The notes below the pieces were generated by a model. That model did not search any database and had not been told where the DNA came from. It was given only the letters and a program-made list of their open reading frames with translations. Shown piece by piece: positions 1-7,128 of a stretch of DNA of 7,128 bases. The position numbers and the translations under genes are program-made. Each line of letters begins with the position of its first letter. Position 1 is the stretch's first letter. This DNA is from Methylophilaceae bacterium UBA6140 (GTDB lineage: Bacteria > Pseudomonadota > Gammaproteobacteria > Burkholderiales > Methylophilaceae): assembly GCA_002423265.1 (NCBI GenBank), contig DIVE01000046.1, positions 1-7,128 of the forward strand, in the 5' to 3' direction.

Positions 1-425
1 CGCTCGTTCTCCGGCCTGTACAAATAATACGCCTCATCGATAAAGAGTACGCCCCCCATGGCCTTCTTCAATATCTCGCGCGTTTTCGGCGCCGTGTGGC
101 CGATGTACTGGCCGACCAGATCGTCGCGTGTAACACTGACCACATGGCCTTTACGCACATAACCGAGCCGGTGCAGCATCTCTGCCATGCGCAAGGCAAC
201 CGTAGTCTTGCCGGTGCCGGGGTTGCCGGTGAAACACATGTGCAGACTGGGCGCCGCCGATTCGATGCCGAGCTGCTGCCGTGCGCGGGACACCACCAGA
301 AACGCGGCAATCTCGCGGATCCGCTGCTTGACCGGCGCCAGCCCGACCAACTCGCGGTCGAGCTGTTCCAGCACTTCGCCGATATTGGCTTCACGCAGGA
401 TCTGCTGCAGATCGATCTCGCTCAT
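1..425 (-). CDS. cbbX: CbbX, red-type RuBisCO activase (AAA+), N-terminal part
   Basis: ATP-driven remodelling enzyme that frees Form IC RuBisCO from inhibitory sugar phosphates such as RuBP by threading the large-subunit C-terminus through a hexameric pore (family knowledge). The 141 complete codons visible start [14 protein letters not shown]. They show the family's [16 protein letters not shown] helix (about residues 25-40), a Walker A motif GNPGTGKT at 67-74, the pore-loop YIG at 107-109 within [15 protein letters not shown], and Walker B VLFIDEA at 126-132. The reading frame stays open to the window edge, so the remaining AAA+ domain (sensor and arginine-finger regions) is outside the window. 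It is the third gene of the cbbL-cbbS-cbbX operon and starts 6 bases after the cbbS stop. There is no clear Shine-Dalgarno ahead of the ATG, which suggests coupling to cbbS translation. Identification is secure; the exact start is slightly less so. Confidence 0.96.
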   Translation of the reverse strand, partial: MSEIDLQQILREANIGEVLEQLDRELVGLAPVKQRIREIAAFLVVSRARQQLGIESAAPSLHMCFTGNPGTGKTTVALRMAEMLHRLGYVRKGHVVSVTRDDLVGQYIGHTAPKTREILKKAMGGVLFIDEAYYLYRPENE

Positions 426-431
426 GGCATT

Positions 432-839
432 TTATCTGCCGGCCCGCTCGGTCGAATACGGCCGCGTTGTATAGCGAATATTGCGCCCGTCGGCCTCCTG
501 CCGCGTGAGGCCGAAGCCGGGCTCATGGGCAGGACGATTGACGATAAAACTCATCACCGTCGATTCGACGCCGCGCGTGTTATCGAAGGCGTTGATCTTG
601 ATGTAGCTGTCCGGGTTGGCCTTGCGGCAGGCTTCCAGCTCGAAGGTGACCGCAGCGCCATCCCTGATCTCGAACATGGGTGGACCCCACATGCTCCAGT
701 AGACGTTGCGCGGATGCGGGTCGTCGGTCCACTCGATGGCGATTGCCCAGCCCTTGCTGATGGCGTAATCGACCTGCGCGCGGATTTCGGCCTCCGTCAG
801 CGGCGGCAAAAATGAAAACTGTCCTTGCGTGATATGCAT
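432..839 (-). CDS. cbbS: RuBisCO small subunit, Form IC (red type)
   Basis: Small subunit of ribulose-1,5-bisphosphate carboxylase/oxygenase, which caps the L8 core to make the cytoplasmic L8S8 enzyme. The protein has 135 residues and opens with the typical red-type MHITQGQFSFLPPLTEAEI. It contains the conserved WTDDPHPRNVYWSMWG block (about 37-52), the core strand YIKINAFDNTRGVESTVMSFIVNRP (79-103), and a long C-terminal tail after EPGFGLTRQE (107-115). That tail is the red-type extension that forms an extra beta-hairpin in the holoenzyme and supports assembly, and it is absent from green-type small subunits. The start has a good AGGAG site at 846-850, 6 bases upstream. The gene follows cbbL by 21 bases and precedes cbbX by 6, so all three are co-transcribed. 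Nothing in it looks damaged. Confidence 0.97.
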   Translation of the reverse strand: MHITQGQFSFLPPLTEAEIRAQVDYAISKGWAIAIEWTDDPHPRNVYWSMWGPPMFEIRDGAAVTFELEACRKANPDSYIKINAFDNTRGVESTVMSFIVNRPAHEPGFGLTRQEADGRNIRYTTRPYSTERAGR

Positions 840-860
840 GCTGCTCTCCTTCTTCAGCGC

Positions 861-2467
<1,607 letters not shown>

Positions 2468-3412
2468 ATGAAAAACCTCACCATACGGCAGATCAGAATC
2501 TTCATTGCGGCAGCAAAGCACATGAGTTTCAGCAGGGCGGCGGAAGAACTGCACGTCACCGCGCCGGCGGTTTCATTGCAGATCAAGGAAATGGAAGCCG
2601 ACATCGGCGTCAGCCTGTTTGCCAGAAACGGCAGAAGCATAGAGCTGACCTCGGCAGGCGAGTATTTCCTGCTTTACGCCAGGCGCATCATCGTCACACT
2701 GAAAGAAGCCGGCGATACGATGGAACGCATGAAAGGACTGGACGCACGCATCCTGAAGATCGGTCTGGTCAGCACGGCAAAATATTTCGTGCCGCAAATT
2801 CTCGGCCAGTTCAAGCGCGATTATCCGAAAACGCAGATCCGCATCGAGGTGAGAAACCGGCAGCAACTGGTCGAGCTGTTACGCGAAGGCGATATCGACA
2901 TCGCCATCATGGGGCGGCCGCCGCGCGAAATCGACACCCGCGTCGAAGCTTTCGCCGAACACCCGCACGTGTTCATCGCCAGCCCGGAACATCCGCTGGC
3001 GCAACGCGAAAACATCCCGCCCAAGGCACTCAACCATTTCGAACTGATCACGCGCGAACAGGGCTCCGGTACGCGCCATATCATGGAAACCTATCTGGCC
3101 GAACATGAAGCATCGCCGGTGGTGACAATGGAAATGTCCAGCAACGAAAGCATCAAGCAAGCGGTAATGGCCAACCTCGGCATCTCCTTCGTCTCGCTGC
3201 ACACCATCGGGCTGGAGCTGGAAAACCGTCAACTGGTGATCCTCGACGTGCAGGACACCCCCATCATCCGCACCTGGCACGTCGTCGCACTGAGCAAACG
3301 CAACCTCTCGCAAGCCGCGGAAGCCTTCCGTTACTTCATGCTGGAAAAGGGCGGTGAAATTCTCACGAGCATGTTCGCCAAAAACAATCCGGGGACAGCT
3401 CACCAGGGTTGA
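2468..3412 (+). CDS. cbbR: CbbR, LysR-type regulator of the Calvin-cycle operon
   Basis: Transcriptional regulator of the LysR family, expected to activate cbbLSX in response to metabolites such as RuBP, PEP or NADPH (family knowledge). The 314-residue protein has the standard layout. An N-terminal winged helix-turn-helix spans roughly residues 3-63, with the recognition region FSRAAEELHVTAPAVSLQIKEMEADIGVSLFARNGRSIELTSAG. A linker helix follows at about 65-90. A periplasmic-binding-protein-like effector domain begins near ILKIGLVSTAKYFVPQILGQF (95-115) and includes LREGDIDIAIMGRPP and the EQGSGTR segment, both typical of CbbR. It is transcribed divergently from cbbL, the usual genetic arrangement. 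The ribosome-binding site is weak (only AAGT/TAAG-like bases upstream of the ATG), consistent with low expression of a regulator. It is intact. The CbbR assignment rests on both sequence and position. Confidence 0.93.
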   Translation: MKNLTIRQIRIFIAAAKHMSFSRAAEELHVTAPAVSLQIKEMEADIGVSLFARNGRSIELTSAGEYFLLYARRIIVTLKEAGDTMERMKGLDARILKIGLVSTAKYFVPQILGQFKRDYPKTQIRIEVRNRQQLVELLREGDIDIAIMGRPPREIDTRVEAFAEHPHVFIASPEHPLAQRENIPPKALNHFELITREQGSGTRHIMETYLAEHEASPVVTMEMSSNESIKQAVMANLGISFVSLHTIGLELENRQLVILDVQDTPIIRTWHVVALSKRNLSQAAEAFRYFMLEKGGEILTSMFAKNNPGTAHQG

Positions 3413-3421
3413 GCCCCTGGT
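3402..3421. terminator. Hairpin between convergent cbbR and slipin genes
   Basis: ACCAGGG (3402-3408), a 6-base loop, and CCCTGGT (3415-3421) form a perfect 7-base-pair stem that contains the cbbR stop codon in its loop. It sits at the meeting point of two convergent genes, where a bidirectional terminator is expected. Neither strand shows a downstream T-run, so it would be a weak or non-canonical intrinsic terminator. It may instead protect transcript 3' ends. Confidence 0.4.
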
Positions 3422-3436
3422 ATGCGCGAATGGCGG

Positions 3437-4201
3437 CTACTTTTTCTCGGTTGGCGCTCTGCTCTGCATCAGTAAATCCATGAAATCTCCCGGCACCGGG
3501 AAAACGATGGTGTTGCTTCTGTCGCTGGCGATCCCGGTCAGCGTTTGCAAATAGCGCAACTGCATGGCCTGCGGCTTGCCCGCAAGAATCTCGGCAGCGG
3601 CCAGCAGCTTTTCGGAGGCCTGCAACTCGCCTTCTGCGTGAATCACCTTGGCACGTCTTTCCCGTTCCGCCTCTGCCTGCTTGGCAATCGCACGCACCAT
3701 GGATTCGTCGATATCGACATGTTTAATCTCAACATTGGAGACCTTGATACCCCAGGCATCCGTCTGCGCGTCCAGCGCCTGCTGGATATCCAGATTCAAC
3801 GTCTCCCGTTCGGCCAGCATCTCGTCCAGCTCATGCTTGCCGAGCACTGAACGCAAGGTAGTCTGCGAGAGCTGGCTGGTCGCGTTCATGTAATTTTCAA
3901 CCTGCATGATTGCCTTGGCCGGATCCACCACTCTGAAATAAACGACCGCATTCACCTGAACGGAAACGTTGTCGCGCGAAATCACATCCTGGCTGGGCAC
4001 ATCGAACACGACCGTACGCAGATCCACACGCACCATCTGCTGGATGCCGGGGATGACAATCACCAGCCCCGGGCCTTTTACCTTCCAGAAACGGCCCAGC
4101 ATGAAGACCACACCCCGCTCGTATTCCCGCAAAATGCGAAAAGTCGAAGCCAGTAATGCCAGTACCAGCACGATGGCCGTCAAACTACCTATTTCAAACA
4201 T
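3437..4201 (-). CDS. Slipin (SPFH/stomatin/prohibitin-family membrane protein)
   Basis: A 254-residue membrane-anchored scaffold protein of the SPFH superfamily. Bacterial slipins form oligomers in membrane microdomains and are substrates or partners of NfeD-type proteases (family knowledge). The N-terminus has a hydrophobic anchor (about residues 6-20, SLTAIVLVLALLAST). The SPFH signature REYERGVVFMLGRFWKVKGPGLVIVIPGIQQMVRVDLRT (25-63), DVPSQDVISRDNVSVQVNAVVYFRVVDP (67-94) and the coiled-coil AKQAEAERERRAKVIHAEGELQASEKL (173-199) follow in order. The ATG at 4201 is chosen because a good AAGGAG site lies 7 bases upstream and the hydrophobic anchor follows directly. A longer in-frame reading to 4366 would overlap the nfeD coding sequence with non-homologous residues. 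The start overlaps the nfeD stop by 8 bases, which suggests coupled translation. The family call is firm; the specific subfamily is not resolved. Confidence 0.93.
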   Translation of the reverse strand: MFEIGSLTAIVLVLALLASTFRILREYERGVVFMLGRFWKVKGPGLVIVIPGIQQMVRVDLRTVVFDVPSQDVISRDNVSVQVNAVVYFRVVDPAKAIMQVENYMNATSQLSQTTLRSVLGKHELDEMLAERETLNLDIQQALDAQTDAWGIKVSNVEIKHVDIDESMVRAIAKQAEAERERRAKVIHAEGELQASEKLLAAAEILAGKPQAMQLRYLQTLTGIASDRSNTIVFPVPGDFMDLLMQSRAPTEKK

Positions 4202-5564
4202 GATTGCTCTCCTTTTGTACGCTAATCGGCTCCACTTCCAACACCAGATCTTGCCGCCCTGACACTCTGACCCGCATTCCGGGGACAAGTGCCTCGCGGC
4301 TCCGCACCCGCCACAACTCACTGTGTACACGTGCCCAACCGCCGGCCAGAACCTCACCCTCGGCACCTATCATCTGCTCGGCGCCGGTCACCACCGGCCG
4401 CTTGCGGGCCCTAATCGCCAGCCCGACAACCATGAATGAGAACAACGCGGTGGTCGCCGCCACCGGCGTTATCAGCGCCCATGAAATACCGTAACCTGGC
4501 ACATCCGTATCGATCAGCATGATGGAGCCGATGACAAAAGCGGCAAGCCCGCCCAGCCCGAGCGCCCCGAAACTGGGCAGAACCGCCTCGGAGACCATGA
4601 GCGCAATCCCCAGAATAATCAGCGCCAGCCCTACATAATTGATAGGCATGAGTTGCAAGGCGAACAAGGCAAGCAACAGACAAATACTGCCGATGACTCC
4701 CGGAAACAGCATGCCGGGATTGGAAAACTCATAGATCAGGCCATAGATCCCGAGCAGCAGCAGAATGTAGGCGAATCCGGGATTACCTATCACCGCCAGC
4801 AGCTCGCTGCGCCAGTCGGGCTCGATACGCACGATTTCCAGATTACGGGTATCGAGCGTGACTTCCGCGCTGACAAGTTTTACCTGACGGCCATCGATCT
4901 GTTTCAGCAAATCATCGACATCGGTGGCAATCACATCAATCACATTCGCCTTCAGCGCAGCCTCGGCTGAAAGGCTGACTGACTCGCGCACCGCACGCTC
5001 CGCCCATTCGGCGTTGCGCCCGCGCAGTTCTGCCAGACTACGGATATAGGCCGAGGCATCGTGCACGGCCTTCTGCATCTTGACATCCTGCGGAACGGCA
5101 TCGTTGCCCTTGTCGGCGGTTTGCCCCTGCGCCGGTTTTTTCTCTTCAGTTGCCGGCATTGCCGGCTTTTCAGGAGCAGCGCCGCCGGGCGCCAACTCTA
5201 CCGGCGTGGCAGCCCCAAGATTGGTCGCCGGTGCCATTGCGGCGACATGGCTGGCATAGAGAATATAAGTCCCCGCACTCGCCGCACGGGCGCCTTCTGG
5301 GGCAACATACGTAGCGACAGGAACAGGCGATGCAAGTATCGCCTTGATAATGTCGCGCATCGATGTATCGAGACCGCCGGGCGTATCCAGCTCAATCACG
5401 ATCAGCTTTGCCTGCGCTTCTTCTGCATTGGCAATGCCTCTCAGCAAATAGTCGGCGCTTGCGGGGCTGATGGCACCCTGCACCGTGAGCACATGCACAC
5501 TGCCGGCCTGTGCAGAGAGGCTGGCAAACAGCAACAACAAAAATGACACCACAAGTTTTTTCAT
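4194..5564 (-). CDS. nfeD: NfeD/ClpP-class membrane serine protease (long-form NfeD)
   Basis: A 456-residue membrane protease. Long NfeD proteins combine an N-terminal ClpP-like Ser-Lys protease domain, a membrane region and a C-terminal OB-fold, and cleave the C-terminus of partner slipins (family knowledge). Here there is a signal peptide at 1-20 (MKKLVVSFLLLLFASLSAQA) and a protease domain with ELDTPGGLDTSMR (58-70). The probable nucleophile is S96 in RAASAG and the probable general base is K165 in KAVHDASAYIRSLAELRGRN. About four to five membrane segments lie between roughly 263 and 385, and an OB-fold tail starts near GAEGEVLAGGWARV (400-413) and ends around 446. The ATG at 5564 is preferred over an in-frame start 17 codons upstream because it begins directly at the signal peptide and has a GGGAG site at 5575-5579, 10 bases ahead. 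A Pro/Ala/Glu/Lys-rich insert lies at about 121-160. It forms an operon with the slipin. Confidence 0.92.
   Translation of the reverse strand: MKKLVVSFLLLLFASLSAQAGSVHVLTVQGAISPASADYLLRGIANAEEAQAKLIVIELDTPGGLDTSMRDIIKAILASPVPVATYVAPEGARAASAGTYILYASHVAAMAPATNLGAATPVELAPGGAAPEKPAMPATEEKKPAQGQTADKGNDAVPQDVKMQKAVHDASAYIRSLAELRGRNAEWAERAVRESVSLSAEAALKANVIDVIATDVDDLLKQIDGRQVKLVSAEVTLDTRNLEIVRIEPDWRSELLAVIGNPGFAYILLLLGIYGLIYEFSNPGMLFPGVIGSICLLLALFALQLMPINYVGLALIILGIALMVSEAVLPSFGALGLGGLAAFVIGSIMLIDTDVPGYGISWALITPVAATTALFSFMVVGLAIRARKRPVVTGAEQMIGAEGEVLAGGWARVHSELWRVRSREALVPGMRVRVSGRQDLVLEVEPISVQKESNHV
4209..4214 (-). promoter_or_regulatory. Ribosome-binding site deciding the slipin start
   Basis: AAGGAG read on the minus strand, 7 bases ahead of the ATG at 4201 and inside the 3' end of nfeD. 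It supports the short 254-residue slipin rather than the upstream in-frame start at 4366, and shows that the gene can be initiated from within the nfeD message. Confidence 0.75.
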
Positions 5565-5642
5565 GTCCGAATCGCTCCCGATCAAACAAAAAAACCGCCC
5601 GGGCCTTACATTCAAGGTTCCAGGTCACTCATCAAATGATAG

Positions 5643-5671
5643 ACCCTTTCAGGAAAGGCGCAAGAAAGGGT
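5643..5671. repeat. Nested, mutually exclusive inverted repeats
   Basis: ACCCTTTC (5643-5650) is perfectly complementary to GAAAGGGT (5664-5671), giving an 8-base-pair stem with a 13-base loop. The overlapping CCTTTC (5645-5650) is also complementary to GAAAGG (5653-5658), a 6-base-pair stem with too short a loop to close fully. The same left arm therefore has two competing partners. In addition, AGGGTGA (5667-5673) is complementary to TCACCCT (5742-5748) just ahead of the dehydrogenase ribosome-binding site. The complementarity is seen directly. Whether it acts as operator, attenuator or transcript-stability element is unknown. Confidence 0.45.
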
Positions 5672-5755
5672 GACTGAACCAATCAATAAGACGAATGCTG
5701 GTTAGACTGAAACTTCTTTGTTAGGATCAAACCAACCCTTTTCACCCTATATTAT

Positions 5756-5761
5756 GAGGAG
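5756..5761 (+). promoter_or_regulatory. Strong ribosome-binding site of the alcohol dehydrogenase
   Basis: GAGGAG lies 6 bases upstream of the ATG at 5768. It is a near-ideal match at ideal spacing and fixes the start at MSSRMKAAVF rather than at the internal methionine four codons later. It is one of the best initiation sites in the window, comparable to that of cbbL, suggesting efficient translation. Confidence 0.8.
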
Positions 5762-5767
5762 TACGAA

Positions 5768-6868
5768 ATGTCATCCAGAATGAAAGCAGCCGTTTTCGTC
5801 GAACCCGGCCGCATTGAACTGACCGACAAACCGATTCCCGATGTCGGGCCGAACGATGCGCTGGTACGCATCACAACGACAACCATCTGCGGCACCGACG
5901 TCCACATTCTCAAGGGCGAGTATCCGGTAGCAGCGGGCCTGACGGTCGGCCACGAGCCGGTCGGCGTGATCGAGAAACTGGGCAGCGCAGTGCAAGGCTA
6001 CCGCGAAGGCCAGCGCGTGGTGGCAGGCGCCATCTGCCCGACGTTCACTTCCTACGCCAGCCAGGACGGCTTCCCGGCGCAGGACGGCAGTTACCTGATT
6101 CCGTCCGGCCAATGCGGTTGCCACGGCTACAAGGCAACGGCCGGCTGGCGCTTCGGCAACATGATCGACGGCACTCAGGCCGAATACGTGCTGGTGCCGG
6201 ACGCACAGGCGAATCTGGCACCGATCCCGGACGGCCTCAGCGACGAACAGGTGCTGATGTGCCCGGACATCATGTCGACCGGTTTCAAGGGTGCGGAAAA
6301 TGCCAACATCAAGATCGGCGATACGGTCGTCGTCTTCGCCCAGGGGCCGATCGGTCTGTGCGCGACAGCCGGCGCGCGGCTACTGGGCGCCAGCACCATC
6401 ATCGCGGTGGACGGGAATGAGCATCGTCTCGGCATCGCCCGCATGATGGGCGCCGACATCACTTTCAACTACAAGCAATGTGACGTGGTGGATGAAATCA
6501 TGAAACTGACCGGTGGCCGCGGCGCCGATGCCTCGATCGAAGCGCTCGGTATCCAGTCCACTTTCGAATCGGCGCTACGCGTGCTGAAACCCGGCGGCAC
6601 CCTCTCCAGCCTCGGCGTCTATTCCACCGATCTCACCATTCCGCTCTCCGCTTTCGCCGCCGGCCTCGGCGACCACCGCATCGTCACCGCACTGTGTCCG
6701 GGCGGCAAGGAACGCATGCGGCGTCTGATGAACGTACTGGCGTCCGGCCGCATCGATCTTGGCCGGCTGGTCACTCACCAGTACGCGCTGGACAAGATCG
6801 TCGACGCCTACGATCTCTTCGCCAACCAGCGCGATGGTGTGCTCAAGGTGGCGATCAAACCGCACTGA
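5768..6868 (+). CDS. Zinc-dependent alcohol dehydrogenase, secondary-alcohol type (MDR family)
   Basis: A 366-residue cytoplasmic oxidoreductase interconverting alcohols with ketones or aldehydes using a nicotinamide cofactor. The catalytic zinc ligands are C41 (ICGTDVH), H62 and E63 (GHEPVG) and D167 (CPDIMSTGFKGAE). The Cys-His-Asp arrangement and the MSTGFKGAE block match the Thermoanaerobacter/Clostridium secondary alcohol dehydrogenases rather than horse-liver type enzymes. The Rossmann fold runs from about 186 (VVVFAQGPIGLCATAGARLLGAS) to the acidic D215 in IIAVDGNEHR. An acidic residue there normally favours NAD over NADP. The usual four-cysteine structural-zinc lobe is absent; the corresponding region (90-125) is a loop with C90, C116 and C118. 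The sequence strongly resembles enzymes I recall from Cupriavidus/Ralstonia, unchecked. It stands alone, between a divergent and a convergent neighbour. Natural substrate is unknown. Confidence 0.93.
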   Translation: MSSRMKAAVFVEPGRIELTDKPIPDVGPNDALVRITTTTICGTDVHILKGEYPVAAGLTVGHEPVGVIEKLGSAVQGYREGQRVVAGAICPTFTSYASQDGFPAQDGSYLIPSGQCGCHGYKATAGWRFGNMIDGTQAEYVLVPDAQANLAPIPDGLSDEQVLMCPDIMSTGFKGAENANIKIGDTVVVFAQGPIGLCATAGARLLGASTIIAVDGNEHRLGIARMMGADITFNYKQCDVVDEIMKLTGGRGADASIEALGIQSTFESALRVLKPGGTLSSLGVYSTDLTIPLSAFAAGLGDHRIVTALCPGGKERMRRLMNVLASGRIDLGRLVTHQYALDKIVDAYDLFANQRDGVLKVAIKPH

Positions 6869-6887
6869 GCATGAACAGCATCAAGCT

Positions 6888-7128
6888 CTATAAGCCGCTC
6901 AGGGTCTTGATATGCGCCACCGCGCTGCGGCCCAGCGCGTTGAGCGCGTAGCCGCCTTCCAGCGCGGACACGATGCGGCCGTTTGCGTATCGTTCGGCAA
7001 TATCCTTGATTTCGGCGGTCACCCAGGCATAGTCGGCTTCTTTCAGCCGCAGCATGGCCATGTCATCTTCCAGATGCGCATCGAAACCGGCAGAAATCAG
7101 CAGCAGTTGCGGCCGGAACTGATGCAAG
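6888..7128 (-). CDS. Histone-deacetylase-family deacetylase, C-terminal fragment
   Basis: C-terminal 80 codons or so of a zinc-dependent deacetylase of the HDAC/AcuC/acetylpolyamine-amidohydrolase superfamily, which removes acetyl groups from proteins or small amines (family knowledge). The visible part has LLLISAGFDAHLEDDMAML, in which the Asp of GFDAH (codon 7080-7082) is a zinc ligand. It also has SALEGGYALNALGRS, in which the Tyr of GGY (codon 6948-6950) is the catalytic tyrosine. The reading frame stays open to the right edge. The first codon in frame is TTG, but it lies inside the conserved FRPQLLLISAGFD block, so it is not a start and the gene continues outside. It ends 19 bases from the convergent dehydrogenase stop, with no clear terminator between them. 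Bacterial class II-like HDAC homologue is the best call; substrate cannot be told. Confidence 0.88.
   Translation of the reverse strand, partial: LHQFRPQLLLISAGFDAHLEDDMAMLRLKEADYAWVTAEIKDIAERYANGRIVSALEGGYALNALGRSAVAHIKTLSGL

Larger units (their letters stand above)
5565..5767. other. Divergent intergenic region, nfeD / alcohol dehydrogenase
   Basis: These 203 bases contain no supportable gene. The region should carry the promoters of both nfeD (minus) and the dehydrogenase (plus), but I see no strong sigma-70 or sigma-54 element by eye. TAGGAT at 5722-5727 is at most a weak -10 candidate for the plus strand, and TATATT at 5748-5753 is too close to the ribosome-binding site to be a -10. Its notable content is the inverted-repeat cluster at 5643-5671. 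Confidence 0.6.

Noticed and set aside
96..815. Open frame of 239 codons on the plus strand
   Set aside because: It is antisense across both cbbX and cbbS, ignores the gene boundary, and shows no domain or credible ribosome-binding site. It is a shadow.
4202..4366. N-terminal extension of the slipin frame (55 more residues)
   Set aside because: The added residues are Cys/Gly-rich, unlike any SPFH start, and lie over the conserved C-terminal domain of NfeD. A strong ribosome-binding site at 4209-4214 serves the ATG at 4201.
5565..5615. Upstream in-frame NfeD start adding 17 residues
   Set aside because: The added residues (MNVRPGRFFCLIGSDSD) would bury the signal peptide, whereas the ATG at 5564 begins exactly at MKKLVVSFLLLL.
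5748..5753. TATATT as a -10 promoter element
   Set aside because: It is only 15-20 bases from the start codon and abuts the ribosome-binding site, so a transcript starting downstream of it would lack the site.
6888..7127. A complete small 79-residue gene at the right edge
   Set aside because: The apparent start is a TTG codon inside the conserved block leading to the zinc-binding GFDAH motif. The frame stays open to the edge, so this is the end of a longer deacetylase.

Overview
The window is a moderately GC-rich stretch of a bacterial chromosome, tightly packed with genes. The protein families point to an autotrophic or facultatively autotrophic proteobacterium. The CbbL/CbbS/CbbX/CbbR set is red-type (Form IC) RuBisCO, and the alcohol dehydrogenase resembles enzymes I recall from Cupriavidus/Ralstonia. 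A betaproteobacterium is my best guess, but no taxonomic marker is present and this is inference.

Layout: (1) Positions 1-2345, minus strand: a Calvin-cycle operon transcribed right to left, cbbL (RuBisCO large subunit), cbbS (small subunit), then cbbX (red-type RuBisCO activase), which runs off the left edge. (2) Positions 2346-2467: an AT-rich divergent control region with a 19-base palindrome. (3) Positions 2468-3412, plus strand: cbbR, the LysR-type regulator expected to control the operon. It ends at a perfect hairpin facing the next operon. (4) Positions 3437-5564, minus strand: a translationally coupled two-gene operon, an NfeD/ClpP-class membrane serine protease followed by a slipin (SPFH/stomatin family) protein, overlapping by 8 bases. 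(5) Positions 5565-5767: a divergent intergenic region holding two mutually exclusive hairpins. (6) Positions 5768-6868, plus strand: a zinc-dependent medium-chain alcohol dehydrogenase of the secondary-alcohol type. (7) Positions 6888-7128, minus strand: the C-terminal end of a histone-deacetylase-family deacetylase running off the right edge.

How they work together: CbbL and CbbS form the CO2-fixing L8S8 enzyme, CbbX removes inhibitory sugar phosphates from it using ATP, and CbbR tunes transcription to the metabolic state. The NfeD/slipin pair is a membrane quality-control or microdomain module with no obvious link to carbon fixation. The alcohol dehydrogenase and deacetylase are independent metabolic genes.

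I do not see an undescribed system. The points most worth a second look are a short insertion in CbbL, the two-codon ORF at the cbbS/cbbX junction, the cbbR-cbbL palindrome, a low-complexity insert between the catalytic residues of NfeD, and the competing hairpins ahead of the dehydrogenase.
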